This document shows, in pieces, positions 45,270-53,678 of a stretch of 64,000 bases of DNA. How positions within the stretch are numbered: position 1 is the first letter of the stretch; each line of letters opens with the position of its first letter. The notes beneath the pieces are model-generated. The model did no database searches, had not been told where the DNA came from, and was given only the letters and a program-made list of their open reading frames with translations. A program made the translations under genes and the position numbers. This DNA is from JBBRBB01 sp963830175 (GTDB taxonomy: Bacteria; Bacteroidota; Bacteroidia; Chitinophagales; Chitinophagaceae): positions 248,001-312,000 of the forward strand of contig CAWHKV010000009.1 of the NCBI GenBank assembly GCA_963830175.1, given 5' to 3'.

Positions 45270-45277
45270 CAAATGTA
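45270..45277 (-). promoter_or_regulatory. -7 promoter element for feoA-nadD
   Basis: On the minus strand TACATTTG matches TAnnTTTG, 18 bases before feoA. The plus strand carries a near match TACTTTCG immediately beside it (45276-45283) towards ybeY, so the two divergent promoters may overlap. Confidence 0.5.
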
Positions 45278-45318
45278 CTTTCGTAGTTTAATGAACGTGT
45301 TACGATATGTGAAATGAT

Positions 45319-45750
45319 ATGGGCAAAGTTTTTTTTCATTATAACGGAATAAACCCCCGTTTAAAGCAGATTGGTATTATAAAGGCTAGCCTTGAGGAAA
45401 TTTTTTCCATGGAAAATAAACTACTCAACCGACTTGATATCATCTTTTGCACTGATGATTATTTATTAAAGATCAACCAGGAGTTTCTTAATCACCACGA
45501 CTTTACTGACATTATAACGTTTCCCCTCAGCATATCAGACTCAGGCATCTCTGGCGAATTGTATATAAGCGTGAACCGGGTGGCCGAAAATGCAAAAATT
45601 CATAATACTTCCGAAAAAAAGGAAATGCTGAGGGTGCTTTTCCATGGATGCCTTCATTTATGTGGATATTTAGACAAATCCGCAACAGATAAGAAGCAAA
45701 TGACAGAGAAGGAAGATTATTATCTTAGCCAATATGCCTATTTGTGTTAA
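45319..45750 (+). CDS. ybeY: Endoribonuclease YbeY (16S rRNA maturation)
   Basis: Zinc-dependent single-strand RNase for rRNA 3'-end processing and ribosome quality control. The 143 residues contain the TDIITFPLS segment and the metal motif HGCLHLCGYLDKS. The third His of the canonical HGxLHLxGYDH is replaced by the DK form common in Bacteroidota. It lies upstream of mnmG, with the parS-like site in the gap. Confidence 0.93.
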   Translation: MGKVFFHYNGINPRLKQIGIIKASLEEIFSMENKLLNRLDIIFCTDDYLLKINQEFLNHHDFTDIITFPLSISDSGISGELYISVNRVAENAKIHNTSEKKEMLRVLFHGCLHLCGYLDKSATDKKQMTEKEDYYLSQYAYLC

Positions 45751-45759
45751 AAACCAGAA

Positions 45760-45775
45760 TGTTCCACGTGGAACA
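45760..45775. other. parS-like centromere site (ParB binding)
   Basis: TGTTCCACGTGGAACA is a perfect 16-base palindrome that fits the bacterial parS consensus around a CACGTG core (TGTTnCACGTGnAACA). It lies in the 60-base gap between ybeY and mnmG, the type of origin-proximal, gid-linked position where parS sites are found. Such a match is very unlikely by chance in 64 kb. Confidence 0.85.
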
Positions 45776-45810
45776 ATCGGATGCAATTATTTTTGCTGAA
45801 AGTATTTCAA

Positions 45811-47679
45811 ATGTTTCCTGAATATGATGTTATTGTAGTTGGAGCAGGGCATGCAGGTTGCGAAGCAGCTGCTGCGGCAGGAAATATGGGCAGTAAGGTG
45901 CTGTTAATTACAATGAATATGCAAACCATTGCCCAAATGAGCTGCAATCCGGCAATGGGAGGCATTGCCAAAGGGCAAATTGTTAGGGAAATTGATGCAT
46001 TGGGTGGTTATAGTGGAATTGTAACGGATAAGACAATGGTTCAATTTAGGATGTTGAACAAAAGCAAGGGCCCGGCAATGTGGAGCCCTCGAGCCCAAAG
46101 CGATCGAATGCTATTCGCCTCAGAATGGAGGTCGCAGTTAGAAAACATTTCTAATGTAGATTTTTATCAGGATACAGTCCAGTCAATTATTATAAAAGAC
46201 CGTAAGGTTAAGGGAGTTAAAACGGGATTGGGGCATTCCATCTTATCAAAATGTGTGGTTATTACTAGCGGAACTTTTTTAAATGGAGTAATTCATATAG
46301 GCGAGAAGCGTTTTGGCGGAGGGAGGGTAGCGGAAAAGGCATCCACAGGAATAACTGAACAGCTTGTAATTGAAGGATTTGAAAGCAGCAGGTTAAAAAC
46401 GGGAACCCCGCCAAGGGTTGATGGTCGTTCCCTTGATTACTCCAAAATGGAAATTCAGCTGGGAGATGAGGAAATTAGCGGTTTCTCTTACCTGCCAGTT
46501 AAAAAAATTGCGCCCCAACAACAGTTAAGCTGTCACATTACCTATACTTCCCCTGAAGTTCATGAAATTTTAAGAACAGGGTTTGACAGAAGCCCCATGT
46601 ATGCCGGAAGAATTGAAGGCGTTGGTCCAAGATATTGTCCAAGTATAGAAGATAAAATAAATCGATTTGCTGAAAGGGAGAGACACCAGCTTTTTGTAGA
46701 ACCGGAAGGTTTTAATGCCGTTGAAATTTACGTAAATGGATTTAGCACCTCTCTTCCTGAAGATGTCCAATTAAAAGCTTTAAAAAAAGTACAGGGATTT
46801 GAAAATGCGCGTATGTTTAGACCGGGTTATGCCATTGAATATGATTATTTTCCACCTACCCAATTAACTAACACTTTAGAAACCAAGCTATTAGGTAACC
46901 TTTTCTTTGCCGGTCAAATCAATGGCACAACAGGTTACGAAGAGGCTGCTTGCCAGGGATTAATAGCAGGAATAAATGCACATCTAAAATCAAGTAATAA
47001 AGAGCCATTTACCCTAAACCGAAGCCAGGCTTATATTGGGGTATTAATCGATGATTTAATAAATAAGGGAACTGATGAGCCGTATCGCATGTTTACGAGC
47101 CGCGCGGAATTCCGGACGTTGCTGCGACAGGATAATGCAGACCTTAGGCTAACAGAATTTAGCCACAATATTGGATTAGCGAGCGAAGAAAGGAAGACAA
47201 ATGTTCAGAAGAAATTATCACAAATTAATGACATTAAGGTCTATTTAAATTCTTATAGTATTGAACCTCAACTATTTAACTTGCATTTAAAGGATATAAA
47301 CAATGCGATTCTTAAGGAAAAACAAAAAGCCGCGAAATTACTTTTACGCCCGGATGTCTCATTACCCTTCCTAATGCACCATAATAGTGATTTGTCAGAA
47401 AAATTAAAAAACTACAATAAAGAAGTACTTGAGCAGGCAGAAATTCAAATAAAATATGAACGGTACATAGAAAAAGAAAATGAAATTGTTCAAAAAATGA
47501 ATTCTTTAGAAACCCTTTTAATTCCAGATTCATTTCAGTACGATTCTATTTCAGCACTAAGCGCAGAAGCTATGCAAAAATTTAAAAAAATAAAACCTCG
47601 AACCCTTGGGCAAGCCTCGCGCATTTCCGGCGTTAATCCAAGCGATGTTCAAATTTTAATGGTGTATATGGGCAGGTAA
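45811..47679 (+). CDS. mnmG: tRNA uridine-5-carboxymethylaminomethyl synthesis enzyme MnmG (GidA)
   Basis: FAD-dependent enzyme that with MnmE modifies U34 of certain tRNAs. The 622 residues start at the ATG at 45811 (MFPEYDVIVVGAGHAG), with the dinucleotide motif G11-A-G-H-A-G16; the ATG at 45781 would add ten atypical residues. Other signatures are SCNPAMGGIAKG, GTFLNGVIHIGE, the PRYCPSIEDKI region, and GYEEAACQGLIAG. The C-terminal helical domain is complete. It is the first of a mnmG-glycosyltransferase-glycosyltransferase run. Confidence 0.97.
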   Translation: MFPEYDVIVVGAGHAGCEAAAAAGNMGSKVLLITMNMQTIAQMSCNPAMGGIAKGQIVREIDALGGYSGIVTDKTMVQFRMLNKSKGPAMWSPRAQSDRMLFASEWRSQLENISNVDFYQDTVQSIIIKDRKVKGVKTGLGHSILSKCVVITSGTFLNGVIHIGEKRFGGGRVAEKASTGITEQLVIEGFESSRLKTGTPPRVDGRSLDYSKMEIQLGDEEISGFSYLPVKKIAPQQQLSCHITYTSPEVHEILRTGFDRSPMYAGRIEGVGPRYCPSIEDKINRFAERERHQLFVEPEGFNAVEIYVNGFSTSLPEDVQLKALKKVQGFENARMFRPGYAIEYDYFPPTQLTNTLETKLLGNLFFAGQINGTTGYEEAACQGLIAGINAHLKSSNKEPFTLNRSQAYIGVLIDDLINKGTDEPYRMFTSRAEFRTLLRQDNADLRLTEFSHNIGLASEERKTNVQKKLSQINDIKVYLNSYSIEPQLFNLHLKDINNAILKEKQKAAKLLLRPDVSLPFLMHHNSDLSEKLKNYNKEVLEQAEIQIKYERYIEKENEIVQKMNSLETLLIPDSFQYDSISALSAEAMQKFKKIKPRTLGQASRISGVNPSDVQILMVYMGR

Positions 47680-47710
47680 ATTATTTTTACCGGATAACAT
47701 ATTTGCGCTT

Positions 47711-48835
47711 TTGAAAAGATTAATATTTACTGTAACAAACGACCTCACTTACGATCAGCGCATGCAGCGCATATGCGAAACACTATTCAATGCTGGCTAC
47801 CATGTTACATTAATAGGCAGGGAACTTAAATTATCTGAACCCTTAAAGGCAAATACGTTTTCAGAAAAACGATTACCCTGTTTTTTCAACAATGGATTCC
47901 TGTTTTACTTTGAATACAATATCAGGGTTTTTCTTTACCTATTATTTATTAAAGGCGATTTGTTTTGCGCAATAGATCTCGACACCATTCTTCCAATTTA
48001 TTTTATTTCAAAAATCAGAAATAAAAAAAGAGTATACGATGCGCACGAACTTTTTACGGAACAAAAGGAAATTGTTACGCGACCATTGGTAAAATTTTTT
48101 TGGGCGCTTATTGAAAGGTCAATGGTTCCTAAATTTCAATTCGGTTACACGGTAAATAATTTTATAAAAGATGAGTTTAATAGAAAGTATAAAGTGGAAT
48201 ATGCTGTTATAAGAAACCTTCCGATTTATTCCACAACAAATTCAAAAAACATTATACCAAATAAACCTTACCTTATTTACCAGGGTGCAATAAATGAAGG
48301 TCGATCTTTTGAAACGCTCATTCCCGCAATGAAGGAAATACCCCTACATCTAAAGATCTTTGGCCAAGGAAATTTTTTAATCCAACTAAAACATTTAATA
48401 ACAGAAAATAACCTGCAAGATAAAGTGGAATTATGCGGCCCTCAAGACCCACACACGCTAAAAGCCTTTACTGCCAACGCTTTCGCAGGTTTAATGCTTT
48501 TTGAAAATACTGGATTAAATCAATACCAGTCTCTGGCAAACCGGTTCTTCGATTATATTATGGCCGGTATCCCCCAGGTGTGTGTTAATTATCCGCAATA
48601 TAAATTAATCAATGATGAATTTCATATTGCGCACATGATTGAAGACACGAAGCCTGTAACTATATCAACTGCAGTAAACCAATTAATAAATAACGATAAA
48701 CTTTACAATGATCTACAAGAGAATTGCAAAAAGGCGAGGGAGATATTAAACTGGCAGAATGAAGAAATAACCCTCATTCATTTTTATCAGCAATTATTGA
48801 ATAATAACCAACAAGAATCTAATTACATAGAATAA
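47711..48835 (+). CDS. Glycosyltransferase (GT-B type, group 1/4-like)
   Basis: A 374-residue cytoplasmic or membrane-associated transferase. The N-terminal domain begins MKRLIFTVTNDLTYDQRMQRI and carries YDAHELFTEQKEI; the C-terminal donor domain has LIYQGAINEGRSFETLIPA and a FDYIMAGIPQV region. The start is a TTG at 47711, fixed by the family N-terminus. Donor and acceptor are unknown; envelope polysaccharide synthesis is the likely setting. It is 31 bases after mnmG and 21 before the next transferase. Confidence 0.88.
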   Translation: MKRLIFTVTNDLTYDQRMQRICETLFNAGYHVTLIGRELKLSEPLKANTFSEKRLPCFFNNGFLFYFEYNIRVFLYLLFIKGDLFCAIDLDTILPIYFISKIRNKKRVYDAHELFTEQKEIVTRPLVKFFWALIERSMVPKFQFGYTVNNFIKDEFNRKYKVEYAVIRNLPIYSTTNSKNIIPNKPYLIYQGAINEGRSFETLIPAMKEIPLHLKIFGQGNFLIQLKHLITENNLQDKVELCGPQDPHTLKAFTANAFAGLMLFENTGLNQYQSLANRFFDYIMAGIPQVCVNYPQYKLINDEFHIAHMIEDTKPVTISTAVNQLINNDKLYNDLQENCKKAREILNWQNEEITLIHFYQQLLNNNQQESNYIE

Positions 48836-48856
48836 TTAAAAATTGAACAACAAATA

Positions 48857-49990
48857 TTGTTGAATAAACATTTACATATCATTTGTCTGGATATACCTTA
48901 CCCTGTAGATTATGGTGGGGTGTTTGACCTGTTTTATAAATTAGTGGCTTTAAAAAAGGAAGGGGTAAATATAATATTACATTGTTTCTACAAAGAAAGA
49001 AGGCAAGCAAAAATTTTAGAAAATTATTGTACTGAAATATACTATTACAAGCGATCAACAAATTGGCTGAAACACTTATCACCATTGCCATACATTGTTT
49101 CATCAAGACAAAACAATGAATTAATTTCTAAATTAAAAAAAGATAACTACCCAATATTAATGGAAGGAATTCATTGTACTTATCCTGCCTTAATTACCAC
49201 CATAGAAAAAAGAAGATTTTTTGTACGCCTTCATAATACAGAGTTTATTTATTACGGCAACCTCGCATCTAATGCGGTATCTCCATTTAAAAAATTATTT
49301 TACAAAACGGAGGCAGGTAAGCTTAAACAGTATGAGCAAAAATTAATAAAAAAGGTTCAACAATATTTTGCAGTCTCTAAAAGCGATGAATTATTTTACA
49401 GAAAGGCTTTTAATGCTACCAACATAAATTTCCTTTCTTTATTCATGCCAGAATGGGCAGTTAAAAATAATATTGGAACCAGTGATTATTGTTTATATAA
49501 TGGCAATCTTTCGGTAGAAGAAAATGAAAGGGCGGCTGTTAATTTAATCCAGGTCTTTAAAACGCTGCCGTACAAATTAATTATTGCAGGAAAAAGCCCT
49601 TCAAACAAATTAAAGCATGTAGTGAAAGTCAGCCCCAGAGCGACCTTGGTTGAAAATCCTTCAGAAGAAAAGATGCACCAGTTAATTACAAATGCTCAGG
49701 TAAATATTTTATTCTCTTATAACTCTACGGGCATCAAATTGAAGTTGCTGAATACCTTATTCAATGGAAGGCATTGTATAACTAATAACGCCGGTGTTGA
49801 AGGTTCGGGTTTAACAGAATTATGCCATGTATTAAAAGACGAAACTAATCTTCAAAATATACTGCCAACTTTAATGAAACAGGAGATAACTCAGGAAGAA
49901 TTACAAAAACGAAAAGTGGTATTGCACGGTTTGTTCAACAATGAACAAAATGCAAAAATTTTGATTGATACAATTTGGGGCAACACTTAA
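48857..49990 (+). CDS. Glycosyltransferase (GT-B-like)
   Basis: A 377-residue protein related in style to the previous one. It has the pattern IICLDIPYPVDYGGVFDLFYKLVALKKEG near the start, FVRLHNTEFIYY in the middle and YNGNLSVEENERAAVNLIQVF with FSYNSTGIKLKLLN in the donor domain. It starts with TTG (48857 or 48860). The substrate is unknown. The stop overlaps the convergent ftsE stop by four bases. Confidence 0.82.
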   Translation: MLNKHLHIICLDIPYPVDYGGVFDLFYKLVALKKEGVNIILHCFYKERRQAKILENYCTEIYYYKRSTNWLKHLSPLPYIVSSRQNNELISKLKKDNYPILMEGIHCTYPALITTIEKRRFFVRLHNTEFIYYGNLASNAVSPFKKLFYKTEAGKLKQYEQKLIKKVQQYFAVSKSDELFYRKAFNATNINFLSLFMPEWAVKNNIGTSDYCLYNGNLSVEENERAAVNLIQVFKTLPYKLIIAGKSPSNKLKHVVKVSPRATLVENPSEEKMHQLITNAQVNILFSYNSTGIKLKLLNTLFNGRHCITNNAGVEGSGLTELCHVLKDETNLQNILPTLMKQEITQEELQKRKVVLHGLFNNEQNAKILIDTIWGNT

Positions 49991-50673
49991 ACCTCAGCAA
50001 CAGAACTATCAAACACCTTACCAGCCTCTGTTTTAAGCATACGTGAAGGGTACCTGCTAATAACAATAAAATCATGCGTAGCCATTAATACTGCAGTGCC
50101 ATAATCCTTACTAATATTAAAAAGCAATTGCATTATCTCATCACTGGTTTCGGGATCAAGATTTCCTGTAGGCTCGTCTGCGAGAATCAATTTAGGTGAG
50201 TTCAATAAAGCACGTGCAATGTCAACTCGTTGTTGCTCACCACCACTTAATTCAAATGGCATTTTAAAACCCTTGCTCCTTAATCCCACCTTATCAAGTA
50301 CATCATTAATTTTTTCTTTAATCAGCTTTTCATCTTTCCATCCTGTAGCCTTCAAAACAAACCGGAGATTTTCATTTACATTCCTGTCAGTAAGCAATTG
50401 AAAATCCTGAAAAACGACACCAAGATTTCTTCTTAAAAAAGGAACTTTCTTCCAGGTCATATCATTCAGCTTATACCCTGCAACATATCCTTCACCCTCT
50501 TTCAATTGCAATTCACCATAGAGCGTTTTTAACAGGCTGCTTTTACCCGTACCAGTTTTGCCTACCAGAAAAACAAACTCTCCCCGGCTTATATTAAAAC
50601 TTACATTAGATAAGATTAAATTTTTTCCCTGGTAAATATTAGCGTTGCTTATGGATATAACTGATTCCGACAT
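49987..50673 (-). CDS. ftsE: Cell division ABC transporter ATP-binding protein FtsE
   Basis: ATPase that with FtsX activates septal wall hydrolases. The 228 residues from the ATG at 50673 show Walker A GKTGTGKSS (about 38-46), signature LSGGEQQRVDIARALL, Walker B LILADEPTG and the H-loop in ATHD. The frame extends to a GTG at 50691, but that lies in the -7 promoter. It could be another small ABC ATPase, but length and context (LVGKTGTGKSSLLKTLYG) fit FtsE of Bacteroidota. ftsX is not adjacent. Confidence 0.87.
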   Translation of the reverse strand: MSESVISISNANIYQGKNLILSNVSFNISRGEFVFLVGKTGTGKSSLLKTLYGELQLKEGEGYVAGYKLNDMTWKKVPFLRRNLGVVFQDFQLLTDRNVNENLRFVLKATGWKDEKLIKEKINDVLDKVGLRSKGFKMPFELSGGEQQRVDIARALLNSPKLILADEPTGNLDPETSDEIMQLLFNISKDYGTAVLMATHDFIVISRYPSRMLKTEAGKVFDSSVAEV

Positions 50674-50690
50674 ATTGTACAATTCAGCCA

Positions 50691-50698
50691 CAAAAGTA
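50691..50698 (-). promoter_or_regulatory. -7 promoter element for ftsE
   Basis: TACTTTTG on the minus strand matches TAnnTTTG, 17 bases before the ATG at 50673, which supports that start. Confidence 0.5.
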
Positions 50699-50826
50699 AT
50701 TGGAATGAAAGTTTATATGCTAAATAATTTATTAAAAATAAGGTGTGGTTCAAGTACAGATAATTTCAACCTCTTTGTAGAAATCATTGTATAATTTGGT
50801 GAGATAACAATAATAACAGCTGGAAT

Positions 50827-51966
50827 ATGCATTCAAAGTTGCCGGAAACAGGAACAACCATTTTTACAGTTATGAGCCAGCTGGCAGCAGAATACAATGC
50901 AATAAATTTAGGGCAGGGATTTCCGGATTTTAATATGAATGATGAATTAATACAATTGGTTTGCAAATCCATGAAAATGGGAAACAACCAATATGTTCAC
51001 ATGAATGGATTATTGAAATTGCGTCAATCCATTGCTCAAAAAATTGAAAGGCTTTACCATACTGCCGTTGATGCAGAAACACAGATAACCATTACCCCCG
51101 GAGGTACCTATGCAATTTATTCTGCGCTTACTGCAATTCTGCAACCTGGTGATGAAGTAATCGTGTTCGAGCCGGCTTATGACTCTTATATACCCAATAT
51201 TGAAATAAACCAGGCGAAAGCCATAAGAATAACTTTACCATACCCGCATTTTAATATTCCATGGAGTGAGGTTAAAAAGAAAATAAATCACAAAACAAAA
51301 GCGCTGATAATTAATTCACCAAACAATCCTACGGGGAGTGTGTTAACACCCAACGATATTGATCAGTTGCAACAAATAGTGCAACAGAATAAATTATATA
51401 TAATTAGTGATGAAGTTTATGAACATATAATTTTTAACAACCTTAAGCATGAAAGCATGTTGCGATATCCGGACCTGCTTGAAAAGAGTTTTGTTTGTTT
51501 CTCATTTGGAAAAACATATAACTGCACAGGGTGGAAAATTGGTTATTGCATTGCCGCCAAAGACATGATGAAAGAGTTTAGAAAGGTACATCAGTTCAAT
51601 AGTTTTTCTTGTAACAGTTTTATACAATATGCATTGGCAGATTTTATTACCCGGGAAGAAACATATAATACCCTCGGATTATTTTTACAACAAAAGAAAG
51701 AGTTTTTTGAAAATGAAATGATGCAAACGGGTTTTAAACCACTGCCATCTTATGGCAGCTATTTTCAATGTTACAGCTATGAAAATATTAGCTGGAAAAA
51801 GGAAAAAGACTTTGCCATTGAACTCTCTAAAAAATATGGCGTAGCTACTATTCCACTAAGCAGTTTTTATAAAGAAGGAAACGACCACAAAGTGCTTCGA
51901 TTTTGTTTTGTAAAAAAAGAAGATACCCTGGCAGAAGCAGCGAAAAGGCTAACAAGTGTTCATTAA
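50827..51966 (+). CDS. PLP-dependent aminotransferase, probable methionine aminotransferase
   Basis: A class I/II aminotransferase of 379 residues. The segments INLGQGFPDF, GGTYAIYSALTAIL, PNNPTGSVL, SDEVYEHI and the PLP lysine K229 in SFGKTYNCTGWKIGY are intact. The closest recognisable type is YbdL-like methionine/kynurenine aminotransferase, which can complete the methionine salvage cycle. The substrate is inferred from the family only. It appears monocistronic. Confidence 0.9.
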   Translation: MHSKLPETGTTIFTVMSQLAAEYNAINLGQGFPDFNMNDELIQLVCKSMKMGNNQYVHMNGLLKLRQSIAQKIERLYHTAVDAETQITITPGGTYAIYSALTAILQPGDEVIVFEPAYDSYIPNIEINQAKAIRITLPYPHFNIPWSEVKKKINHKTKALIINSPNNPTGSVLTPNDIDQLQQIVQQNKLYIISDEVYEHIIFNNLKHESMLRYPDLLEKSFVCFSFGKTYNCTGWKIGYCIAAKDMMKEFRKVHQFNSFSCNSFIQYALADFITREETYNTLGLFLQQKKEFFENEMMQTGFKPLPSYGSYFQCYSYENISWKKEKDFAIELSKKYGVATIPLSSFYKEGNDHKVLRFCFVKKEDTLAEAAKRLTSVH

Positions 51967-51987
51967 TGCTTTGTCGCAAACCTTTAT
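51966..51987 (-). repeat. Short dispersed repeat, copy A2 (TTTGCGACAAAGCAT type)
   Basis: Inverted copy of the element at 12191-12211, differing by a single inserted base. It lies directly after the aminotransferase gene and 20 bases before the cysH -7 element. Confidence 0.5.
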
Positions 51988-52005
51988 TCAGCTTACATCT
52001 AAGCG

Positions 52006-52013
52006 TATCTTTG
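52006..52013 (+). promoter_or_regulatory. -7 promoter element abutting cysH (predicted leaderless)
   Basis: TATCTTTG matches TAnnTTTG and ends only four bases before the cysH ATG, so transcription would begin at or next to the start codon. Confidence 0.5.
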
Positions 52014-52017
52014 TTTA

Positions 52018-52674
52018 ATGACCTTTGATCAGATTTCAGAAAGCATACGCATATATAAAGACCGTGGACTAAAGTTGTTCACCACATCATCCTTTCAAAC
52101 CCATAGCATTGTTTTACTACACATGTTAAGCAGAATAGACAATTCAATTCCGGTTTATTTTGTACATACCGGGTATCATTTTCCTGAAACATTAAATTAC
52201 CGGGATACTATTTCTTCCATGTTCAGCCTTAACATTAAAAATGTTTATTCCTCAACAGCAAAAATAAATCAGCGCGATCCTAATGGAAAGCTCCTATTCG
52301 CCAGCGATCCGGATTACTGTTGTCATTTAAACAAAGTGGCCCCGCTGGAGCCCGTGCTTGCTGAATATGATGTTTGGATAAATGGCGTACGCGCAGATCA
52401 AAGTGCAACGCGTAAAAATTTCAAGGTTGAAGAAAAGGCGAAATTCGGTACGCTACGTTTTCATCCCATGCTCGACTGGAACAGCAAAATGATCTATGCA
52501 TATTTAATAGAAAATAACATTCCGAAACATCCGCTGGAGGAAAAAGGATATATAAGTATTGGGTGCGAGCCATGCACACGAAAATGGAATGAAGACGCTG
52601 AAAGCCGCAACGGCCGATGGTTTGGGCTTACCAAAACAGAATGCGGCCTAAATACAGACCTTATTGTTAAATAA
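52018..52674 (+). CDS. cysH: Phosphoadenylyl-/adenylyl-sulfate reductase
   Basis: Reduces activated sulfate (APS or PAPS) to sulfite in assimilatory sulfate reduction. The 218 residues show the PAPS reductase fold with the SSFQTHS nucleotide loop and VHTGYHFPETL. Paired cysteines C101-C102 and C183-x-x-C186 form the [4Fe-4S] motif of the APS-type enzyme, and a C-terminal ECG (C209) gives the catalytic Cys. No sulfate adenylyltransferase gene is adjacent. The epimerase gene begins 26 bases downstream. Confidence 0.93.
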   Translation: MTFDQISESIRIYKDRGLKLFTTSSFQTHSIVLLHMLSRIDNSIPVYFVHTGYHFPETLNYRDTISSMFSLNIKNVYSSTAKINQRDPNGKLLFASDPDYCCHLNKVAPLEPVLAEYDVWINGVRADQSATRKNFKVEEKAKFGTLRFHPMLDWNSKMIYAYLIENNIPKHPLEEKGYISIGCEPCTRKWNEDAESRNGRWFGLTKTECGLNTDLIVK

Positions 52675-52700
52675 AGCAACCATCAATTTAAAATTAAAGC

Positions 52701-53627
52701 ATGCACATTCTAATAACCGGTGCAGCGGGTTATATAGGCACCGAACTTGTTTATAAACTCGCAGAAAATACAGGCGTGGAAAGCATTACTGTATATGACA
52801 ACCTTAGCCGTGGAAACCATAATTTATTTATAGGAAGGCAGAAAATAGAAAAGAAGGTAACCTTTATTCATGGTGAAATATTGGACTCGAGGAGGCTTAG
52901 GCAGGCGCTAAAAAATATTGATATAGTTTTTCACCTGGCTGCAAAGGTCACAACGCCTTTTGCAAATTTAGACGGTCATATTTTTGAGCAGGTAAATCAC
53001 TGGGGCACTGCAGAGGTTGTATATGCATTAGAAGAAAGTGCAGATGTAAAAATGTTTGTATATGCAAGCAGCTCATCGGTATATGGCAATAACGAAATAC
53101 CTGCCTCAGAAGAAACCATTCCGGCACCTGACAGTTTTTATTCCATCTCCAAATTTCGCGCAGAGCAGCATGTACAACGGCTTTTCGGTAAAATGAATAC
53201 AATTATTTTAAGATTGGGAAATGTATATGGTTACAGTAAAAGCATGCGTTTTGATGCAGTGATTAACCGTTTTATGTTTGATGCACATTTTACCAACCGT
53301 ATTACCATTAATGGCACCGGGGCGCAGCACAGAAGCTTTATTCATATTGATAAGGTAACACACATGCTGTCAAAACTATTAACCACACCCATTCCCGAAG
53401 GCACATATAACGTATCTGATAAAAACCTGAATATTCTTGATATTGTTGATACCCTGAAACATTTTTATCCTACTCTTGAATCATTCTTCATCAACCAGAA
53501 TTATGCAGGATTATCGCAGCAGGTACAACCTAATGGCGCATTGCTGAAATATATACCAATGCCTGCCTCTGACCTGAAAGACGAGCTTGGCATTTTTAAA
53601 GAACAATTCTCCTTTAGCAAACAATAA
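52701..53627 (+). CDS. NAD-dependent epimerase/dehydratase (extended SDR)
   Basis: A 308-residue extended short-chain dehydrogenase, probably acting on a nucleotide sugar. The NAD-binding GAAGYIG motif is at residues 7-13, the catalytic Ser lies in YASSSSVYG (about 123-125), and Y147-x-x-x-K151 (YSISK) is intact. UDP-glucose 4-epimerase-like proteins look similar, but the substrate is not determinable. It may be co-transcribed with cysH, which is an unrelated function. Confidence 0.9.
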   Translation: MHILITGAAGYIGTELVYKLAENTGVESITVYDNLSRGNHNLFIGRQKIEKKVTFIHGEILDSRRLRQALKNIDIVFHLAAKVTTPFANLDGHIFEQVNHWGTAEVVYALEESADVKMFVYASSSSVYGNNEIPASEETIPAPDSFYSISKFRAEQHVQRLFGKMNTIILRLGNVYGYSKSMRFDAVINRFMFDAHFTNRITINGTGAQHRSFIHIDKVTHMLSKLLTTPIPEGTYNVSDKNLNILDIVDTLKHFYPTLESFFINQNYAGLSQQVQPNGALLKYIPMPASDLKDELGIFKEQFSFSKQ

Positions 53628-53659
53628 AAAACAGGTTACTTTTATGGGCAACCTGTTTT
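53628..53659. terminator. Bidirectional intrinsic terminator
   Basis: AAAACAGGTT at 53628-53637 pairs with AACCTGTTTT at 53650-53659, between the convergent epimerase and Bax inhibitor-like genes. Confidence 0.88.
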
Positions 53660-53678
53660 AAAAAAATATCTGCTTTGT

